A stretch of DNA of 64,000 nucleotides from Clostridia bacterium (GCA_017463865.1 JAFTOI010000017.1:1-64000); one strand, 5' to 3'; shown: positions 1 to 9,564, counted from the first letter of the stretch. Notes: generated by a model from the sequence alone, not told the origin. Numbers and translations: made by a program.

Positions 1-1450
1 CGAGATCGCCTTTGTCTGCACCGCGTTGGTCGAGCTGCCCGCCTGTCGCCTGCCCGCCGCCGAGCGGATGAAGGCCAACGGCATCAGCGCCGCCGGCTGC
101 GAACCGATGCAGATCGTGCGCGGCACTGAGCCGATGCGCCGCCGCCCGGTGGTGGTCGGCATGGGGCCGGCAGGCCTCTTTGCCGCGCTGCTGTTGGCCG
201 AGCAGGGCTGTGCTCCCATCCTCCTTGAGCGAGGCGATCCCGTCGAGACCCGCGCAGCGCGGGTCGACGCTTTTCTTTCGGGGGGCGCGCTCGATCCCGA
301 GTCGAATGTCCAGTTCGGCGCGGGGGGCGCCGGCACCTTTTCGGACGGCAAGCTGGTCACCCGCATCCATGACCCGCTCTGCGCCTATGTCCTCGCCCGT
401 TTTGCCGAGTTCGGTGCGCCCGAGGAGATCCTCTGGCGGGCGAAGCCCCACATTGGCACCGACCTTCTGCGGGCGATTATCGCCGCCATGGCGGCCCGCA
501 TCGAGGCGTTGGGCGGCGAGATCCGCTACCGCTGCCGCCTTGACGATATCGTCACGACGCCCGACGGCGTCACGGCCCGCACCACCGACGGCGACCTCTC
601 GGCTGATGCCCTCATCCTTGCCCCCGGCCACAGTGCCCGCGACACCTATGCGATGCTGATGGCGCGGGGATTTGCCATCGAGCCCAAGCCCTTCTCGGTT
701 GGCGTCCGCATCGAGCACCTGCAGGACGACATTGACCGCGCCCTTTTCGGCGATCTTGCCGGCCACCCGGCGCTGGGCAAGGGGGAGTACACCCTCTCCG
801 ACACCACCGGCGACCGCGGGGTCTACACCTTCTGCATGTGCCCCGGCGGCACGGTCATCGCAGCTGCCTCTGAGGCGGGCGGTGTCGTGGTCAACGGCAT
901 GAGCCACCACGCCCGCGATGGACGCAATGCCAATTCCGCCGTCGCCGTCTCGATCCGTCCCGACGACTATGGCAATACCCCCGACGGCGCGATCGCCTTC
1001 CAGCGCCGCCTTGAGCAGGCAGCCTTTGCCGCCGGCGGACACAGCTACGCTGTCCCGCTCGAGACGGCGGGCGACTTCCTCGCCGGGCGGCAGACCGGCC
1101 TGCGTGAGCCGGGACGGATCACGCCCACCTATATGAACGGAACGAGCTTCACCGTCACCTCCCTCGACGGCGTGCTGCCCGACTTTGTCGCGGCCTCGCT
1201 GCGCCGCTCACTGCCCATCCTCGGCCGCCGTCTGCGCGGCTTCGACGCGCCGGATGCCCTCCTGTCGGGCGTCGAGACCCGCACCTCGGCTCCCCTGCGC
1301 ATCCTACGCGGGGAGGATTGCCAGGCGCTCGCCCACCCCGGGGTCTATCCCTGCGGCGAGGGAGCGGGCTATGCCGGCGGCATTACCTCGGCAGCGGTCG
1401 ACGGCCTGCGCACGGCGCTGGCCATCCTTGCCCGCTTTGCCCCCAACTGA
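1..1450 (+). CDS. NAD(P)/FAD-dependent oxidoreductase, COG2509 type (5' end outside window)
   Basis: This is a flavoprotein of the uncharacterised dehydrogenase family related to aminoacetone/HI0933-type oxidoreductases. The dinucleotide-binding motif VVVGMGPAGLFAALLLAEQG lies just after the first 40 visible residues. It is followed by an FGAGGAGTFSDGKL segment typical of the family, and a C-terminal GEGAGYAGGITSAA segment closes the FAD site. The frame is open back to base 2, and the residues read upstream of the TTG at 26 (EIAFVCTA) fit the family's N-terminal beta strand. The TTG at 26 is therefore probably not the start, and the true start lies left of the window. It is followed after 11 bases by an RseC-type gene, so both may belong to one redox-related operon. 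The substrate is unknown; the family assignment is firm. Confidence 0.85.
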   Translation, partial: EIAFVCTALVELPACRLPAAERMKANGISAAGCEPMQIVRGTEPMRRRPVVVGMGPAGLFAALLLAEQGCAPILLERGDPVETRAARVDAFLSGGALDPESNVQFGAGGAGTFSDGKLVTRIHDPLCAYVLARFAEFGAPEEILWRAKPHIGTDLLRAIIAAMAARIEALGGEIRYRCRLDDIVTTPDGVTARTTDGDLSADALILAPGHSARDTYAMLMARGFAIEPKPFSVGVRIEHLQDDIDRALFGDLAGHPALGKGEYTLSDTTGDRGVYTFCMCPGGTVIAAASEAGGVVVNGMSHHARDGRNANSAVAVSIRPDDYGNTPDGAIAFQRRLEQAAFAAGGHSYAVPLETAGDFLAGRQTGLREPGRITPTYMNGTSFTVTSLDGVLPDFVAASLRRSLPILGRRLRGFDAPDALLSGVETRTSAPLRILRGEDCQALAHPGVYPCGEGAGYAGGITSAAVDGLRTALAILARFAPN

Positions 1451-1461
1451 AAGGATAAGCC

Positions 1462-1923
1462 ATGGAAACCAAAGCGATCGTTGTCTCCCTTGACGGAGAC
1501 TATGCCGTTGTCGAGACCGACCGCAAGTCGGCCTGTGACGGCTGTCACCAGCAGGCCGACGGCCGTGGCTGCGCCATGTGCGCGCTGATGGGGGACAAAG
1601 CAAAGCTGCAGTCCCGCGCCCGCAATCCGCTGGGCGCGAAGCCGGGCGATACCGTCCTGCTCGAGACCCCCTCCGCGCGGGTGCTCGGCTACGGTGCGCT
1701 GGTCTTCCTTGCACCGCTGGGGCTTGGGCTGCTCGGCTATCTGCTCGGCGGTCTGCTCCCCTTCGGGGCGGCCGGACAGGCGGCTGGGGCGCTCTGCGGC
1801 TTTGCTGTGGCCTTCGCTTTTCTGTGGTTCTATTCCCGCCGTGTCATCGCACGCCGGTGCGACGTGACCATCATCGCCATCCTGCCCCATGATGAAGAAA
1901 GGAACACGCCTCGCGTGTCATGA
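1462..1923 (+). CDS. SoxR-reducing/RseC family protein
   Basis: A 153-residue RseC/MucC-like membrane protein. The N-terminal part carries a cysteine cluster (CDGC, then CAMC about 10 residues later, around residues 24-40) that could bind a metal or Fe-S centre. Two hydrophobic segments (about residues 74-98 and 103-125) form a membrane hairpin, followed by a short basic tail. A good ribosome binding site (GAAAGGA) precedes the ATG. Members are linked to the Rnf/RsxABC electron-transfer system and to SoxR reduction, but no rnf genes are visible here. The 3' end overlaps the region where recJ starts. A role in redox maintenance at the membrane is inferred from the family. Confidence 0.8.
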   Translation: METKAIVVSLDGDYAVVETDRKSACDGCHQQADGRGCAMCALMGDKAKLQSRARNPLGAKPGDTVLLETPSARVLGYGALVFLAPLGLGLLGYLLGGLLPFGAAGQAAGALCGFAVAFAFLWFYSRRVIARRCDVTIIAILPHDEERNTPRVS

Positions 1924-1924
1924 T

Positions 1925-4177
1925 ATGAGTACAAACAACAAAAATTCTGCGACCAATCCCCGCCAGAAGTGCTGGCGCCTGCGCTATCCGCCCGACGCGG
2001 GGGTCAGTGAGACCGACATCGTCTCGCTGGCCGACTCGCTTGGGCTTCGCCCGCTGACCGCCAAGCTGCTGGCTAACCGGGGCTACACCACCCCCGAGGC
2101 GGCTACTGCCTTCATCCGCAACGAGACCACGCTGCTGCACGATCCTTTCCTGCTGCGCGACATGGACGCCGCCGTCGCGCGCATCGGCCGGGGGATGGCG
2201 GACGGCGAGCGGATCGTGATCTACGGCGACTACGACGTCGACGGCGTCACGGCGGTCAGCACGCTTTACCTCTATCTGCAGTCGCGCGGGGCCGATGTGC
2301 ATTATTACATACCCAGCCGCAGCGGGGAAGGGTATGGCCTCTCGCGCGGGGCGATCGACCGTCTCGCCGCCGAGGGGGCACAGCTGATCATCACCGTTGA
2401 TACCGGCATCACAGCCATCGACGAGACGGCATACGCCGCGTCGCTCGGCATCGACATGGTCATCACCGACCACCACGAGTGCCGCCCCGAGCTGCCCGCC
2501 GCCTGCGCCGTGGTCAATCCCCGCCGCCCCGACGCGAACTATCCCTTCTGCGAGCTGGCCGGCGTCGGTGTCGTCTTCAAGCTCATCTGCGCACTCGAGC
2601 TGACCCGCGCCCGCGCCGAAGGCGAGGCCGACATCGACGCCGTGCGCCGCGTCTGCCGCGAATACGCCGACCTCACCGCCATCGGTACCATCGCCGACGT
2701 GATGCCTCTGCGGGATGAGAACCGTCTCATCGTCAGCCTCGGTCTGCGCCTCTGCGCTGAACAGCGCCGTGTCGGGCTGGCAGCCCTGATCGAGGCGGCC
2801 TCCGCTCCCAATTCCGATGTCCGCCCCGCCTCCGCGCCCGGGCCGTCGACCTCCAAGCCGACCGTCAAGCGCAAGAAGATCACCTCCGGCTTCATCGGCT
2901 TCTCGGTGGCCCCCCGCATCAACGCCGCCGGCCGCATTGCCAACGCATCCCGCGCCGTCGAGCTCTTCCTGACCGAGGATGAGCAGACCGCCCGCGCCCT
3001 CGCGCTGGAGCTCTGCGACATCAACCGCCAGCGTCAGCAGGAGGAGAACAAGATCGCCGAGCAGGCCTACGAAATGATCGAGGCCGAGCACGACTTCGCG
3101 CATGACCGTGTTATCGTTCTTGCCCACAACGATTGGCATCAGGGCATCATCGGCATCGTTTCCTCCCGCGTCACCGAAAAGTACGGTCTGCCCTCCATCC
3201 TCATCTCCTTCGACGGCAAAAGCGGCCTCGAAGAGGATCCCGACGACCCCGGCAAGGGGTCGGGGCGCAGTGTCAAAGGCCTCAACCTCGTTCAGGCACT
3301 GACTGCGTGCGACGACCTGCTCGTCAAATTCGGCGGCCACGAGCTGGCGGCGGGCCTTACCGTCACCCGCGGCAATCTGCCCGCCTTCCGCGAGCGGATC
3401 AACGCTTACGCCCGCGAGCATCTCGACGAGGACGCCATGGCCGTCGCCCTTGACGCCGAGTGCGAGGTGCGCATGCCCGAGCTGACCCTTGAGCAGGCGT
3501 CCGAGCTGTATCTGCTCGAGCCCTACGGCATCTCCAACCCTGTCCCTGCCTTCGTCCTGCGCGACGCCGAGCTGGCTCGCGTCACGGCCATTGGCGGCGG
3601 TAAGCATATCCGCCTCAGCGTACGGCAGGACGGCGCCGTTCTCACCGCCATGTGCTTCGGTCAGCCCGCCGCGTCCTTCCCTTACAGCGAGGGGGACCAT
3701 GTCGACCTGCTCTTCAACCTCGACATCAACGAGTATCAGAACGTCAAGACCGTCCAGCTGATCGTCCGCGACATCCATCCCGCCGAGGGCCACCTCGGCG
3801 AGCAGGCCCGCGCCGCCCAGCGCTACGAGGAGATTCGCGCCGGCGGCAGCTACACCGCCGAGGAGGACTTCTGCCCCGACCGCGACGACTTCGCGCAGGT
3901 CTACACCACCATTCGCCGCGAGTGCCGCATCGGCCATGACCGCTTCTGCCTGCGCACCCTCGGCGCGGTCGTCAATCAGGCCGGCCCCCGCCGCATCAAT
4001 CCCGTCAAGCTGAAATTCATCGTCCGCATCCTGCAGGAGATGCAGGTGCTGGGCGTCGAGGAGCTCAGCTCCGACCGCTATCTGTTCAACATTACTTTCA
4101 ATTCGACCAAGATCAACCTCGAAAAATCCTCGATCCTGCGCCGCCTCCGGGCCCAGTGCACCGATCGAACCAAATAA
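1925..4177 (+). CDS. recJ: Single-stranded-DNA-specific exonuclease RecJ
   Basis: A 5'-3' single-strand exonuclease of recombination and mismatch repair. The DHH phosphoesterase domain shows YGDYDVDG, ITVDTG, the signature ITDHHE and VNPRR, all metal-binding motifs. A DHHA1 domain follows, with GSGRS and KFGGHELAAG, and then an OB-like segment and a roughly 130-residue C-terminal extension found in many Firmicutes RecJ proteins. A short Pro/Ser/Ala-rich insert (around base 2805-2880) sits before the DHHA1 part. Two in-frame ATGs compete, at 1889 and 1925. The AAGAAAGGA stretch at 1893-1901 precedes only the second, though at wide spacing, so 1925 is preferred. It is about 30 bases upstream of relA; the apt gene usually found between them is absent. 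Confidence 0.93.
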   Translation: MSTNNKNSATNPRQKCWRLRYPPDAGVSETDIVSLADSLGLRPLTAKLLANRGYTTPEAATAFIRNETTLLHDPFLLRDMDAAVARIGRGMADGERIVIYGDYDVDGVTAVSTLYLYLQSRGADVHYYIPSRSGEGYGLSRGAIDRLAAEGAQLIITVDTGITAIDETAYAASLGIDMVITDHHECRPELPAACAVVNPRRPDANYPFCELAGVGVVFKLICALELTRARAEGEADIDAVRRVCREYADLTAIGTIADVMPLRDENRLIVSLGLRLCAEQRRVGLAALIEAASAPNSDVRPASAPGPSTSKPTVKRKKITSGFIGFSVAPRINAAGRIANASRAVELFLTEDEQTARALALELCDINRQRQQEENKIAEQAYEMIEAEHDFAHDRVIVLAHNDWHQGIIGIVSSRVTEKYGLPSILISFDGKSGLEEDPDDPGKGSGRSVKGLNLVQALTACDDLLVKFGGHELAAGLTVTRGNLPAFRERINAYAREHLDEDAMAVALDAECEVRMPELTLEQASELYLLEPYGISNPVPAFVLRDAELARVTAIGGGKHIRLSVRQDGAVLTAMCFGQPAASFPYSEGDHVDLLFNLDINEYQNVKTVQLIVRDIHPAEGHLGEQARAAQRYEEIRAGGSYTAEEDFCPDRDDFAQVYTTIRRECRIGHDRFCLRTLGAVVNQAGPRRINPVKLKFIVRILQEMQVLGVEELSSDRYLFNITFNSTKINLEKSSILRRLRAQCTDRTK

Positions 4178-4209
4178 AGCCCATCCCGACAAAAGAAAGG
4201 ATCTGACTT

Positions 4210-6453
4210 ATGGTATCCGAAGCCGACGGCACCTACACCGATATCAAACGCCTGCTCGACATCCTCACCGCGACCGGCAAGCATTATAACCTCGACAAGA
4301 TCAAGGACGCCTATCTCTACGCCGCCCAGATGCACGCAGGGCAGTTCCGCGTCAGCGGAGATCCCTACATCTCGCATCCCATCGCCGTGGCTGAGATCGT
4401 CGCCGGCCTTGAGCTGGATACCGACTCGATCTGCGCCGCGCTGCTCCACGATACCGTCGAGGACTGCGCCGACAAGACTGACCTTGCCACCATCCGCAAG
4501 CGCTTCGGCGAGGATGTTGCCCTGCTGGTCGACGGCCTGACCAAGATCGTCCAACTGCAGGTGGAGGACAAGGAGGAAGCGCACATCGAGAATCTGCGCA
4601 AGATGCTCCTCGCCATGTCCAAGGACGTCCGCGTTATCTTCATCAAGCTCTGCGACCGCCTGCACAACATGCGCACCCTGGGCGTCAAAAAGGACAGCAA
4701 GCGCCGCACCACGGCGCTGGAGACCATGCAGGTCTACGCCCCCCTGGCTCACCGCCTCGGTATGCAGCGCATCAAGCAGGAGCTGGAAAATCTCTCGCTC
4801 TCCTACCTCGACCCCATTGGCTACGAGGAGGTGCGGCAGGACATCGAGAAAAAGTACGGCGCCAACCAGAACTTCATCGAGAACGTCCGCGCGCTGGTCG
4901 ACGAAAAGCTGCAGCAGAATAATATCCACTTCACTCTCGAGGGGCGCATCAAGACGGTCTACAGCATCTACCGCAAGATGTACAACCAGAACAAGTCCTT
5001 CGATGAGATCTACGACTTCTACGCCCTGCGCATTATCGTCGATACCGAGCTCGAGTGCTATACCTGTCTCGGCATCATCCATGAGATGTTCAACTCGATC
5101 CCCGGCCGCTTCAAGGACTATATTTCGACCCCGAAGCCGAACATGTACCGCTCGCTGCACACCACCGTCATCGGCCGGGACGGCATCCCCTTCGAGGTGC
5201 AGATCCGTACTTGGGAGATGCACCACATCGCCGAGTACGGTATCGCTGCCCACTGGAAGTACAAGTCGGGCGAGCGCAGCAAGGAGGACATCGACAAGAA
5301 GCTCGAGTGGATTGCCCGCCTGATCGAGACCGAGGACGGCGCCCGCGACCCCGACGAGTTCATGCAGGCCCTCAAGACCGATATCGTCCACGACGAGACC
5401 TTCATCTTCACCCCCAAGGGTGACGTCATCGCCCTGCCGCAGGGGGCGACGGTCATCGACTTCGCCTACGCCATCCATTCGGCGGTGGGCAACAAGATGA
5501 TCGGCGCCAAGATCAACGGCATGATCGTCCCCATCGACCGCGTCCCGCAGAACGGCGAGATCGTCGAGATCCTCACCTCCTCGGCCTCCCGCGGCCCCAG
5601 CCGCGACTGGCTCAAGATCGTCAAGACAAGCGAGGCCCGCTCCAAGATCCGCCAGTGGTTCAAGAAGGAAAAGCGCTCGGACAACATTGCCCTCGGCCGC
5701 TCGATGATCGACAGCGAGCTGAAGCGCATCGGCCGCCAGTCGACTGAGACGCAGCGCCTCGAGATCGCGACCAATGTCGCCCACCGCATCGGCATCCAGG
5801 GCGCGGACGACCTCTACAACACCATCGGCTACGGCGGCCTGTCGGTCTCGAAGCTGGTCACCAAGCTGCGTGACGAGTTCGACCGCGTCGTCGGCGTGCC
5901 CGAGACGCCCCCCGCGCCCACCCACACCGAGCGGGTGCAGGAGGCCGCGAAGAAGCAGGCGGCGAAGAATATCAAGAACAACAGCGGCATCATTGTCGAC
6001 GGCGAGCGAGGCTGCTCGGTCAAGTTCGCCAAGTGCTGTAACCCGCTGCCGGGTGATCCGGTCATCGGTTTCATCACCAAGGGCTTCGGCATCTCGATTC
6101 ACAAGCAGGACTGCCCCAACGTCCGGGGCAGCATCACGGGCGACCCCGAGAATGCCGCCCGCTGGGTCGAGGCCCGCTGGGACGACGGCTTTGACGCCCG
6201 CGCGACAGACAGCGTCTTCGAGGCACACCTGCAGATCCACGCTCTCGACCGCACCAAACTGCTGGCCGATGTCTCGCTGGCGCTGGCCGATATGAAGGTC
6301 GCCATCCTCAACATCTACACCCAGCGCGCCGGCGGGCAAAAGGTCATCCTCAACCTCTCGGTCAGCTGCAAGAACCGCGAGCATTACGACTCCATCGTCT
6401 CGCGGATCAAGAGCATCCCCGACGTGGTGGACGTCGTCCGCGGGTTCTCATGA
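4210..6453 (+). CDS. relA: Bifunctional (p)ppGpp synthetase/hydrolase
   Basis: Rel enzyme of the stringent response, making and degrading (p)ppGpp from GTP/GDP and ATP. The hydrolase HD domain is intact, with AGQFRVSGDPYISHP and LLHDTVED at about residues 78-85. The synthetase domain has RIKTVYSIYRKM, then FKDYISTPKPNMYRSLHTT and EVQIRT. A TGS domain (from about residue 397), a zinc-finger-like segment with CC (KFAKCCNPLP) and a C-terminal ACT domain (about 674-747) complete the long Rel architecture. Length and motifs indicate both activities. RBS AGAAAGGA lies before the ATG. It sits in the recJ-rel-dtd-hemZ series common in Clostridia. Confidence 0.96.
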   Translation: MVSEADGTYTDIKRLLDILTATGKHYNLDKIKDAYLYAAQMHAGQFRVSGDPYISHPIAVAEIVAGLELDTDSICAALLHDTVEDCADKTDLATIRKRFGEDVALLVDGLTKIVQLQVEDKEEAHIENLRKMLLAMSKDVRVIFIKLCDRLHNMRTLGVKKDSKRRTTALETMQVYAPLAHRLGMQRIKQELENLSLSYLDPIGYEEVRQDIEKKYGANQNFIENVRALVDEKLQQNNIHFTLEGRIKTVYSIYRKMYNQNKSFDEIYDFYALRIIVDTELECYTCLGIIHEMFNSIPGRFKDYISTPKPNMYRSLHTTVIGRDGIPFEVQIRTWEMHHIAEYGIAAHWKYKSGERSKEDIDKKLEWIARLIETEDGARDPDEFMQALKTDIVHDETFIFTPKGDVIALPQGATVIDFAYAIHSAVGNKMIGAKINGMIVPIDRVPQNGEIVEILTSSASRGPSRDWLKIVKTSEARSKIRQWFKKEKRSDNIALGRSMIDSELKRIGRQSTETQRLEIATNVAHRIGIQGADDLYNTIGYGGLSVSKLVTKLRDEFDRVVGVPETPPAPTHTERVQEAAKKQAAKNIKNNSGIIVDGERGCSVKFAKCCNPLPGDPVIGFITKGFGISIHKQDCPNVRGSITGDPENAARWVEARWDDGFDARATDSVFEAHLQIHALDRTKLLADVSLALADMKVAILNIYTQRAGGQKVILNLSVSCKNREHYDSIVSRIKSIPDVVDVVRGFS

Positions 6454-6471
6454 TCGACGAATCGCGCCAGC

Positions 6472-6570
6472 AGCCAAGGAAGAGGGTGGTGCCGGGGGGA
6501 AACTTCGGCGTTTGAGATGGTTTCCCCCTCCGGCTCGCGCGGGAGCGCGGAAAGCCCCGATCAAACCGAT
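6472..6570 (+). repeat. Dispersed palindromic repeat, family B, copy 1
   Basis: This intergenic element follows relA and precedes dtd. It shares its order of segments with 10479-10590: AGCCAAG, GGTGGTGCCGG, AACTTCGGCGTTTGA, then GGCTCGCGCGGGAGCGCG and AAAGCCCCGAT. The CCGGGGGGAAAC stretch can pair with GTTTCCCCCTCCGG about 15 bases later. The copy at 10479 pairs the same positions with different bases, so the fold rather than the exact sequence is kept. Confidence 0.7.
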
Positions 6571-6621
6571 TGACCCGTAAACTAACCCATATCATCAACA
6601 CAACATAAAGGAAACACGATC

Positions 6622-7080
6622 ATGATCGCACTCATCCAGCGCGTCAGCTCCGCCCGTGTCGCCGTCGACGGCGAGACCGTCGGCGCCTGCGGCCAGGGCT
6701 ATCTCGTCCTCCTCGGCGTCGCCGAGACCGACGAGGAGAGCGACATCGCACGACTCGGCGATAAGCTCCTCAAGCTCCGCATCTTCTGCGACGAAAACGG
6801 CAAAATGAACCGCTCCATCCTCGATGTCGGCGGCGAGGCCCTCGTCGTCTCGCAGTTCACCCTCCTCGCCAACTACAGCCACGGCAACCGCCCCGAATAT
6901 TTCGCCGCCGCCAACCCCGAGAAGGCCGAGCGCTTCTATGAAGCCTTTGTCGCCCACCTGCGCGGCAGCCTTTCCCGCGTCGAGACCGGCCGCTTCGGCG
7001 CACACATGGAGGTCAGCCTCACAAACGATGGCCCCGTGACCATTGTCCTCGACAGTAACAGATTAAAAAAGAAGGAATAG
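6622..7080 (+). CDS. dtd: D-aminoacyl-tRNA deacylase
   Basis: DTD hydrolyses D-amino acids mis-attached to tRNA, recycling the tRNA. The 152-residue length is typical. The two signature motifs that face each other across the dimer are present: SQFTLLA (around residues 77-83) and NDGPVTI near the C-terminus. The start MIALIQRVSSA is the usual N-terminus, with RBS AAAGGAAA upstream. hemZ begins 8 bases downstream, so the two are probably cotranscribed. Confidence 0.95.
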   Translation: MIALIQRVSSARVAVDGETVGACGQGYLVLLGVAETDEESDIARLGDKLLKLRIFCDENGKMNRSILDVGGEALVVSQFTLLANYSHGNRPEYFAAANPEKAERFYEAFVAHLRGSLSRVETGRFGAHMEVSLTNDGPVTIVLDSNRLKKKE

Positions 7081-7087
7081 GATAGTC

Positions 7088-8581
7088 GTGAAGCTCATTA
7101 CCGAAGGTGACATCAATCCTTATTACGCGCAGACGCTGTGCATGATCTTTTTCCCGGGCGCCAAGTTCGGCGCAGACGGGGCAGATGACCCCAACACCCC
7201 CACCGTGACCATCCGCGTCACCGAGATCGAGGGCGCGGCGCGGGGCACGGCCTCCATCCGCATCGGCGACCACTGCGCCGAGTCGACCCGTAAATTCGAC
7301 TACCGCCCCGGCATGACGGCTGAGCGCGTCCGCAAGATCGCGGCGGGCGCGGCCATGCTGGCCGCCGGCGAGAAATTTTTCGGCTACCGCCCCTCCTGGG
7401 GCATCCTCACCGGCGTCCGTCCGGCCAAGGTCGCGACCGAGCTGCTCGCGTCCGGCCTTACCCCCGGCCGCGCACGGGATGCGCTGCGCCGGCAGTATCT
7501 GCTGACCCCGAAGAAGGCTGCCCTCGCCGTCGAGGTCGCCCTGCGCGAGCAGAAGCTGATCGGCGAGGTCTCGCCGCGTGACTGCAGCGTGTATGTCTCG
7601 ATCCCCTTCTGCCCGTCGCGCTGTGCTTACTGCTCGTTCGTGTCGTATACCTCGCCGCGCCTGCTGTCGCTCATCCCCGAATACCTCATCCGCCTCTGCG
7701 ACGACCTCGAGCATACCTTTGCCCAGATCCGCCGGCTCGGCCTGCGGGTGCGGACGGTCTACATCGGCGGCGGCACGCCCACCATCCTTGACCCGGCGCA
7801 GCTGGAGATGCTGCTCTCGACCATCGCGCGGGGCGTCGATATTGCGAGCCTCGAGGAGCTGACCCTCGAATCTGGCCGCCCCGACACCATCACCCGCGAG
7901 AAGATGCAGGTGGCCGCCGACTACGGCGTGACCCGCGTCAGCGTCAACCCGCAGTCGCTCGATACCGCCGTCCTCGACCGCATCGGCCGCGCGCACAGCG
8001 TCGACGAGTTCTTCGCCGCCTTCGATGCCGCCCGTCAGGCCGGCATCCCGCAGATCAACACCGACCTCATCGCCGGCCTGCCCGAGGACAATTTCCTCAA
8101 ATTCTCCCGCACCTTCGACCGTGTGCTCGAGCTCGCGCCCGACAACATCACGGTACATACCTTCTGCATCAAGAAGGCCGCCGACATCCTGCGAGAGGGA
8201 AGCGGTGTCTACTCCCTGCGCGGCGGCGACGCCGGGCAATGCGTCGACTATTCGCAGATCAAGGCGCAGGAGGCCGGCTACTTCCCCTACTACATGTACC
8301 GCCAGAAGAACACCGTCGGCAACTTCGAGAATGTGGGCTTCGCCCGGGACGGCGCCGAGGGGCGCTACAACGTCTATATGATGGAGGAGATCCACAGTAT
8401 CTTCGCCGTCGGCGCGGGGGCGGTGACCAAGATGGTGCATGTCCGCCCCAAGAACCCCGCCGACACCAAGATCATCCGCCTCGCGCCCCCGAAATATCCA
8501 TACGAATACCTCCGTTCCGATCATCGCGCCGAGCATGAGGCGCGCATCGACGCCTTTTACGAAAGTGAGATCCTCGACTGA
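7088..8581 (+). CDS. hemZ: Oxygen-independent coproporphyrinogen dehydrogenase HemZ-type radical SAM protein
   Basis: A radical SAM enzyme of the HemN/HemZ group. The SAM/4Fe-4S motif CPSRCAYC (CX3CX2C) lies around residue 176 within VYVSIPFCPSRCAYCSF. It is followed by the GGGTPT motif and ESGRPDT. An N-terminal region of about 170 residues without the cluster motif matches the HemZ layout rather than HemN or HemW. GTG start close behind dtd; its TGA overlaps the next ATG by one base. The true substrate of clostridial HemZ proteins is not settled, so a role in porphyrin synthesis is by family only. Confidence 0.87.
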   Translation: MKLITEGDINPYYAQTLCMIFFPGAKFGADGADDPNTPTVTIRVTEIEGAARGTASIRIGDHCAESTRKFDYRPGMTAERVRKIAAGAAMLAAGEKFFGYRPSWGILTGVRPAKVATELLASGLTPGRARDALRRQYLLTPKKAALAVEVALREQKLIGEVSPRDCSVYVSIPFCPSRCAYCSFVSYTSPRLLSLIPEYLIRLCDDLEHTFAQIRRLGLRVRTVYIGGGTPTILDPAQLEMLLSTIARGVDIASLEELTLESGRPDTITREKMQVAADYGVTRVSVNPQSLDTAVLDRIGRAHSVDEFFAAFDAARQAGIPQINTDLIAGLPEDNFLKFSRTFDRVLELAPDNITVHTFCIKKAADILREGSGVYSLRGGDAGQCVDYSQIKAQEAGYFPYYMYRQKNTVGNFENVGFARDGAEGRYNVYMMEEIHSIFAVGAGAVTKMVHVRPKNPADTKIIRLAPPKYPYEYLRSDHRAEHEARIDAFYESEILD

Positions 8582-9348
8582 TGAACAACCAAACCCTTCT
8601 CGAGACCGCCATGGCGCAGTCCGCCCTTGAGTTCGGCTGCGCGCCCGGGGATTTCCTCGCCGACGAGAATAAAGTCGTGCTGTCGGGCAATCCTGATGGT
8701 GCGCGGGCTTATCTGCAGCTGCCCTTCACCTGCCAGCTGGTCAGCTACGGGCGCAATGTCGTCGCCTCGACGTCGCCCGAGCTGCAGGAGGTCGCACGCG
8801 GCTATATAAACCGCTTCCCGGCCGAGCACTGCTTCGAGACGCCAAATCTGCACGTCCTTGACGACGCCCTCGCGTCCTACGGCCAGCGTACCTGCTTCAT
8901 GGCCGAGTACTTCCTGCCCGATCTGCGCCGACTCATACCGCTGAACTGCCCCTATCCCATGCGGACGCTGGAGAAGCCCGACTTCGCAGGACTCTACCTG
9001 CCCGAATGGAGCAACGCCCTCTGCGCCGACCGCGCGGCGTGCGACGCGCTCTGCGTCGGCGCATATCATGGCGGTGAGCTGATCGCTCTCGCCGGCGCCT
9101 CAGCCGACTGCGAGGATATGTGGCAGATTGGCATCGACGTGCTGCCCGCCTACCGCCGCCAGGGCGTCGCCGCCGCGCTGACCTCTCGCCTCGCCTGCGA
9201 GATCATTGCCCGCGGCAAGGTGCCGTTCTACTGCGCCGCCTGGTCGAACATCGGCTCTGTCCGCAACGCCATCCGCGCGGGCTTCCGTCCCGCTTGGGTC
9301 GAGCTGACGGCGAAGCCGACCGAATATGTCAACGGGCGAAATCAGTAA
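8581..9348 (+). CDS. GNAT family N-acetyltransferase
   Basis: A 255-residue protein with a C-terminal GNAT fold. The acetyl-CoA loop is RRQGVAAAL (about residue 193-201), preceded by the strand MWQIGIDVLP and followed by FYCAAWSN and IRAGFRPAW. The N-terminal 120 residues are a less familiar domain that probably shapes the acceptor site. It starts on the last base of the hemZ stop codon, so translation is likely coupled. The acceptor substrate is unknown. Confidence 0.78.
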   Translation: MNNQTLLETAMAQSALEFGCAPGDFLADENKVVLSGNPDGARAYLQLPFTCQLVSYGRNVVASTSPELQEVARGYINRFPAEHCFETPNLHVLDDALASYGQRTCFMAEYFLPDLRRLIPLNCPYPMRTLEKPDFAGLYLPEWSNALCADRAACDALCVGAYHGGELIALAGASADCEDMWQIGIDVLPAYRRQGVAAALTSRLACEIIARGKVPFYCAAWSNIGSVRNAIRAGFRPAWVELTAKPTEYVNGRNQ

Positions 9349-9360
9349 AGCGGTGCGGGG

Positions 9361-9501
9361 ACACCTCATCCGTCAGCCCTGCGGGCTGCCACCTTCCCCT
9401 CAAGGGGAAGGCTCCCGAGTAACCGCGAACCGAAATAAGCCTTCCCCTTGAGGGGAAGGTGGCGTCGGCTGACCTTGGTCAGCTGGCGACGGATGAGGTG
9501 G
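9361..9501 (+). repeat. Cloverleaf repeat family A, copy 1 (long form)
   Basis: Ends are inverted: CACCTCATCCGTC at the left and GACGGATGAGGTG at the right. Inside each end is a small hairpin (left CAGCCC-TGC-GGGCTG), then a palindrome CCTTCCCC-TCAA-GGGGAAGG. The two halves are joined by a spacer containing GTAACCGCGAACCGAAATAA, which recurs almost unchanged in the copy at 62623. It lies between the acetyltransferase and the uridine-kinase-like gene. An open frame running from within this repeat into the kinase is not genuine coding sequence. Confidence 0.85.
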
Positions 9502-9564
9502 AGCCATACGTTTGTTTCTATGTCCAAACACTCATGCAAAACCTACCAATCAAAGGAGAACACA

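Noticed and set aside
26..30. TTG at base 26 as the start of the first gene
   Set aside because: The frame is open to base 2, and the upstream residues fit the family's N-terminal strand, so the gene begins outside the window.
1871..4192. Long minus-strand open frame opposite recJ, with similar ones opposite rel, htpG, nadB and others
   Set aside because: High GC makes the complementary frame lack stops. The plus-strand products are clear conserved enzymes, while the opposite readings show no motif and a skewed composition.
9448..9564. N-terminal extension of the uridine-kinase-like protein
   Set aside because: The extra codons lie in the family A repeat. A strong AAAGGAG precedes the ATG at 9565, and the kinase fold starts after it.
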